Shown piece by piece: positions 62,843 to 64,000 of a DNA stretch of 64,000 nt; the stretch's first letter is position 1, and every line of letters begins with the position of its first letter. The notes below the pieces were generated by a model that worked only from the letters and a program-made list of their open reading frames with translations, did no database searches and was not told the DNA's origin. The DNA comes from Bacteroidota bacterium. Lineage in GTDB: Bacteria; Bacteroidota; Ignavibacteria; Kryptoniales; JAKASW01. The translations under genes were made by a program, and so were the position numbers. Location of the stretch: the NCBI GenBank assembly GCA_023381615.1, contig JAMCQL010000047.1, positions 1-64,000 of the forward strand, written 5' to 3'.

Positions 62843-64000
62843 TTGGAAGTAGTCGATTACAGTAAAGCTCCCCCTCTCATCGAAGGGAATCCAACGCTCG
62901 GACATATTGACGACTCTATCGCTGTGCCGATGGAGAAGCGCCCGTCGAAGAAGTACTTCGCGGCATTGTCAATCACTCTGACGATGCTTCTGATTGGAGC
63001 CGTAGCTCTCGGGTACACATTCTATTATGGTATCGGAATGTGGGGGAACAATATCCCTGTCGGTTGGGCTTTCGATATTACGAACTTTGTATTCTGGATT
63101 GGCATTGGTCATGCCGGCACACTTATTTCGGCGATACTGTTTCTTTTCCGGCAGAGGTGGAGAACTGGAATAGCTCGATTTGCAGAAGCGATGACGATCT
63201 TTGCGGTGATGTGCGCCGGTCTGTTTCCGCTGATTCACCTTGGACGACCGTGGTACGCAGCTTTCGTATTTCCGTATCCGAACCAGCATGGGATTTGGAT
63301 CAACTTCAACTCTCCTCTTGTCTGGGACGTATTTGCAGTCTCAACTTATTTCACTGTGTCTTTAATGTTTTGGTATATCGGCTTGATTCCTGATCTTGCG
63401 TCGATGCGCGACAGAACGACAAACAAGTTCAAGAAGGCGGTCTATTCTGTATTAAGTCTTGGCTGGAGATTTTCGAACAAGCATTGGCAGCATTACGAGA
63501 AGACTTACGTTATACTTGCCGGTCTTGCAACACCGCTGGTGCTGTCAGTTCACAGTATAGTCAGCTTTGACTTCGCCGTATCAATTCTCCCGGGCTGGCA
63601 CACGACAATATTCCCGCCGTATTTCGTTGCTGGTGCTATATTCTCCGGATTTGCAATGGTGATGACTGTTCTCATAATTGTCAGAAAAGTTTTCGATTTG
63701 GAATACATCATCACGAAAAAGCATCTCGACAAAATGGCAAAGATCATTTTGGTAACAAGCATGATGGTTGCCTATGCTTACTTGATGGAACCGTTCATCG
63801 CATGGTACAGCGGGAATGCTGTCGACTGGTTCGTGGTGGTAAGTCGGGCGACTGGCCATTATGCGGTTGGTTTCTGGATGATGGTTGCGTGCAACGTATT
63901 TATTCCGCAGCTCTTCTGGTTCAAGAAAATTAGAAGTTCAATTCCCGCTTTGTTTATCATTTCGCTTCTCGTAAATGTCGGGATGTGGCTTGAGAGATAT
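62843..64000 (+). CDS. actC: alternative complex III membrane subunit ActC (NrfD family), partial
   Basis: 386 residues are visible before the window ends; the 3' part is missing. It starts at a TTG preceded by CGGAG at nine bases; no ATG is available before the first membrane helix. NrfD/PsrC-type membrane helices are seen from about residue 45 on, with WIGIGHAGTLISAILFLFRQRWR, PLIHLGRPWYA and SVHSIVSFDFAVSILPGWHTTIFPPYFVAGA (quinol-pocket region). ActC is the quinol-oxidising membrane subunit. actD-F and oxidase genes probably follow beyond the edge. Confidence 0.93.
   Translation, partial: MEVVDYSKAPPLIEGNPTLGHIDDSIAVPMEKRPSKKYFAALSITLTMLLIGAVALGYTFYYGIGMWGNNIPVGWAFDITNFVFWIGIGHAGTLISAILFLFRQRWRTGIARFAEAMTIFAVMCAGLFPLIHLGRPWYAAFVFPYPNQHGIWINFNSPLVWDVFAVSTYFTVSLMFWYIGLIPDLASMRDRTTNKFKKAVYSVLSLGWRFSNKHWQHYEKTYVILAGLATPLVLSVHSIVSFDFAVSILPGWHTTIFPPYFVAGAIFSGFAMVMTVLIIVRKVFDLEYIITKKHLDKMAKIILVTSMMVAYAYLMEPFIAWYSGNAVDWFVVVSRATGHYAVGFWMMVACNVFIPQLFWFKKIRSSIPALFIISLLVNVGMWLERY

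Overview
The window looks like a chromosomal segment of a bacterium from the Bacteroidota/Chlorobiota/Ignavibacteriota (FCB) side of the tree. The evidence is the opening of an alternative complex III operon (actA, actB, actC) at the right edge, a secreted protease with an NPFNPS-like linker and FlgD-type C-terminal domain, many TPR proteins, an M13 protease, and genes with weak or absent Shine-Dalgarno sequences. Taxonomy is inference only. There are no phage genes, transposases or CRISPR arrays. Most genes are housekeeping genes packed into overlapping operons.

Layout. 1-9.6 kb: a TPR protein and a secreted conserved protein; minus-strand CoA-binding protein and gcvPB; then LemA, a TPM-domain protein, DAHP synthase (aroF), a second TPM protein and a nitrilase-family hydrolase. 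9.7-13.9 kb: HtpX-like protease, glutamate dehydrogenase, an unknown envelope protein, BamD-like lipoprotein and a hotdog thioesterase. 13.9-20.9 kb: an overlapping chain of an FG-GAP protein, a secreted HExxH protease, an ABC ATPase (probable CcmA), CopA and CopZ. 21-25.3 kb, opposite strand: ccmB-ccmC-ccmD-ccmE-ccmF for haem delivery and cytochrome c maturation; CcmE carries a Cys-x3-Tyr haem site instead of His-x3-Tyr. 25.4-26 kb: a frameshifted GIY-YIG gene and two tRNA-Ser genes. 26.2-35.5 kb: TPR protein, aroE, uvrA (with a small truncated gene), an ATP-grasp protein, an exonuclease/GIY-YIG/UvrC-like fusion and a CpoB-like lipoprotein. 35.7-44.6 kb: a large GH13 protein, a sodium:solute symporter, a three-gene corrinoid methyltransferase set and pdxH. 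44.6-49.8 kb: a nucleotide-sugar-epimerase-like protein, a CNNM/CBS membrane protein, aroK, aroB, purM. 49.8-58.6 kb: M13 protease, SDR, YqeY, CvpA, MutS2, biotin carboxylase and biotin carrier protein. 58.9-64 kb: actA, an undescribed small membrane protein, actB and partial actC.

How they fit together. CopA/CopZ copper handling, the Ccm genes and the pentahaem ActA/ActB/ActC proteins all point to an aerobic-type respiratory chain built on c-type cytochromes. Four shikimate-pathway genes (aroF, aroE, aroK, aroB) are scattered over the window. The best candidate for a little-described system is at 41237-43907: a zinc-type URO-D-family methyltransferase, a stand-alone corrinoid protein and a homocysteine S-methyltransferase, overlapping and directly downstream of a symporter. 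It resembles a methionine synthase split into parts, with an unknown methyl donor replacing the folate module.

A second theme is short palindromic elements scattered between genes and also inside reading frames (for example in the GH13 gene and yqeY, and at the C-terminal ends of gcvPB and the thioesterase gene), several of them with a second copy in the window.
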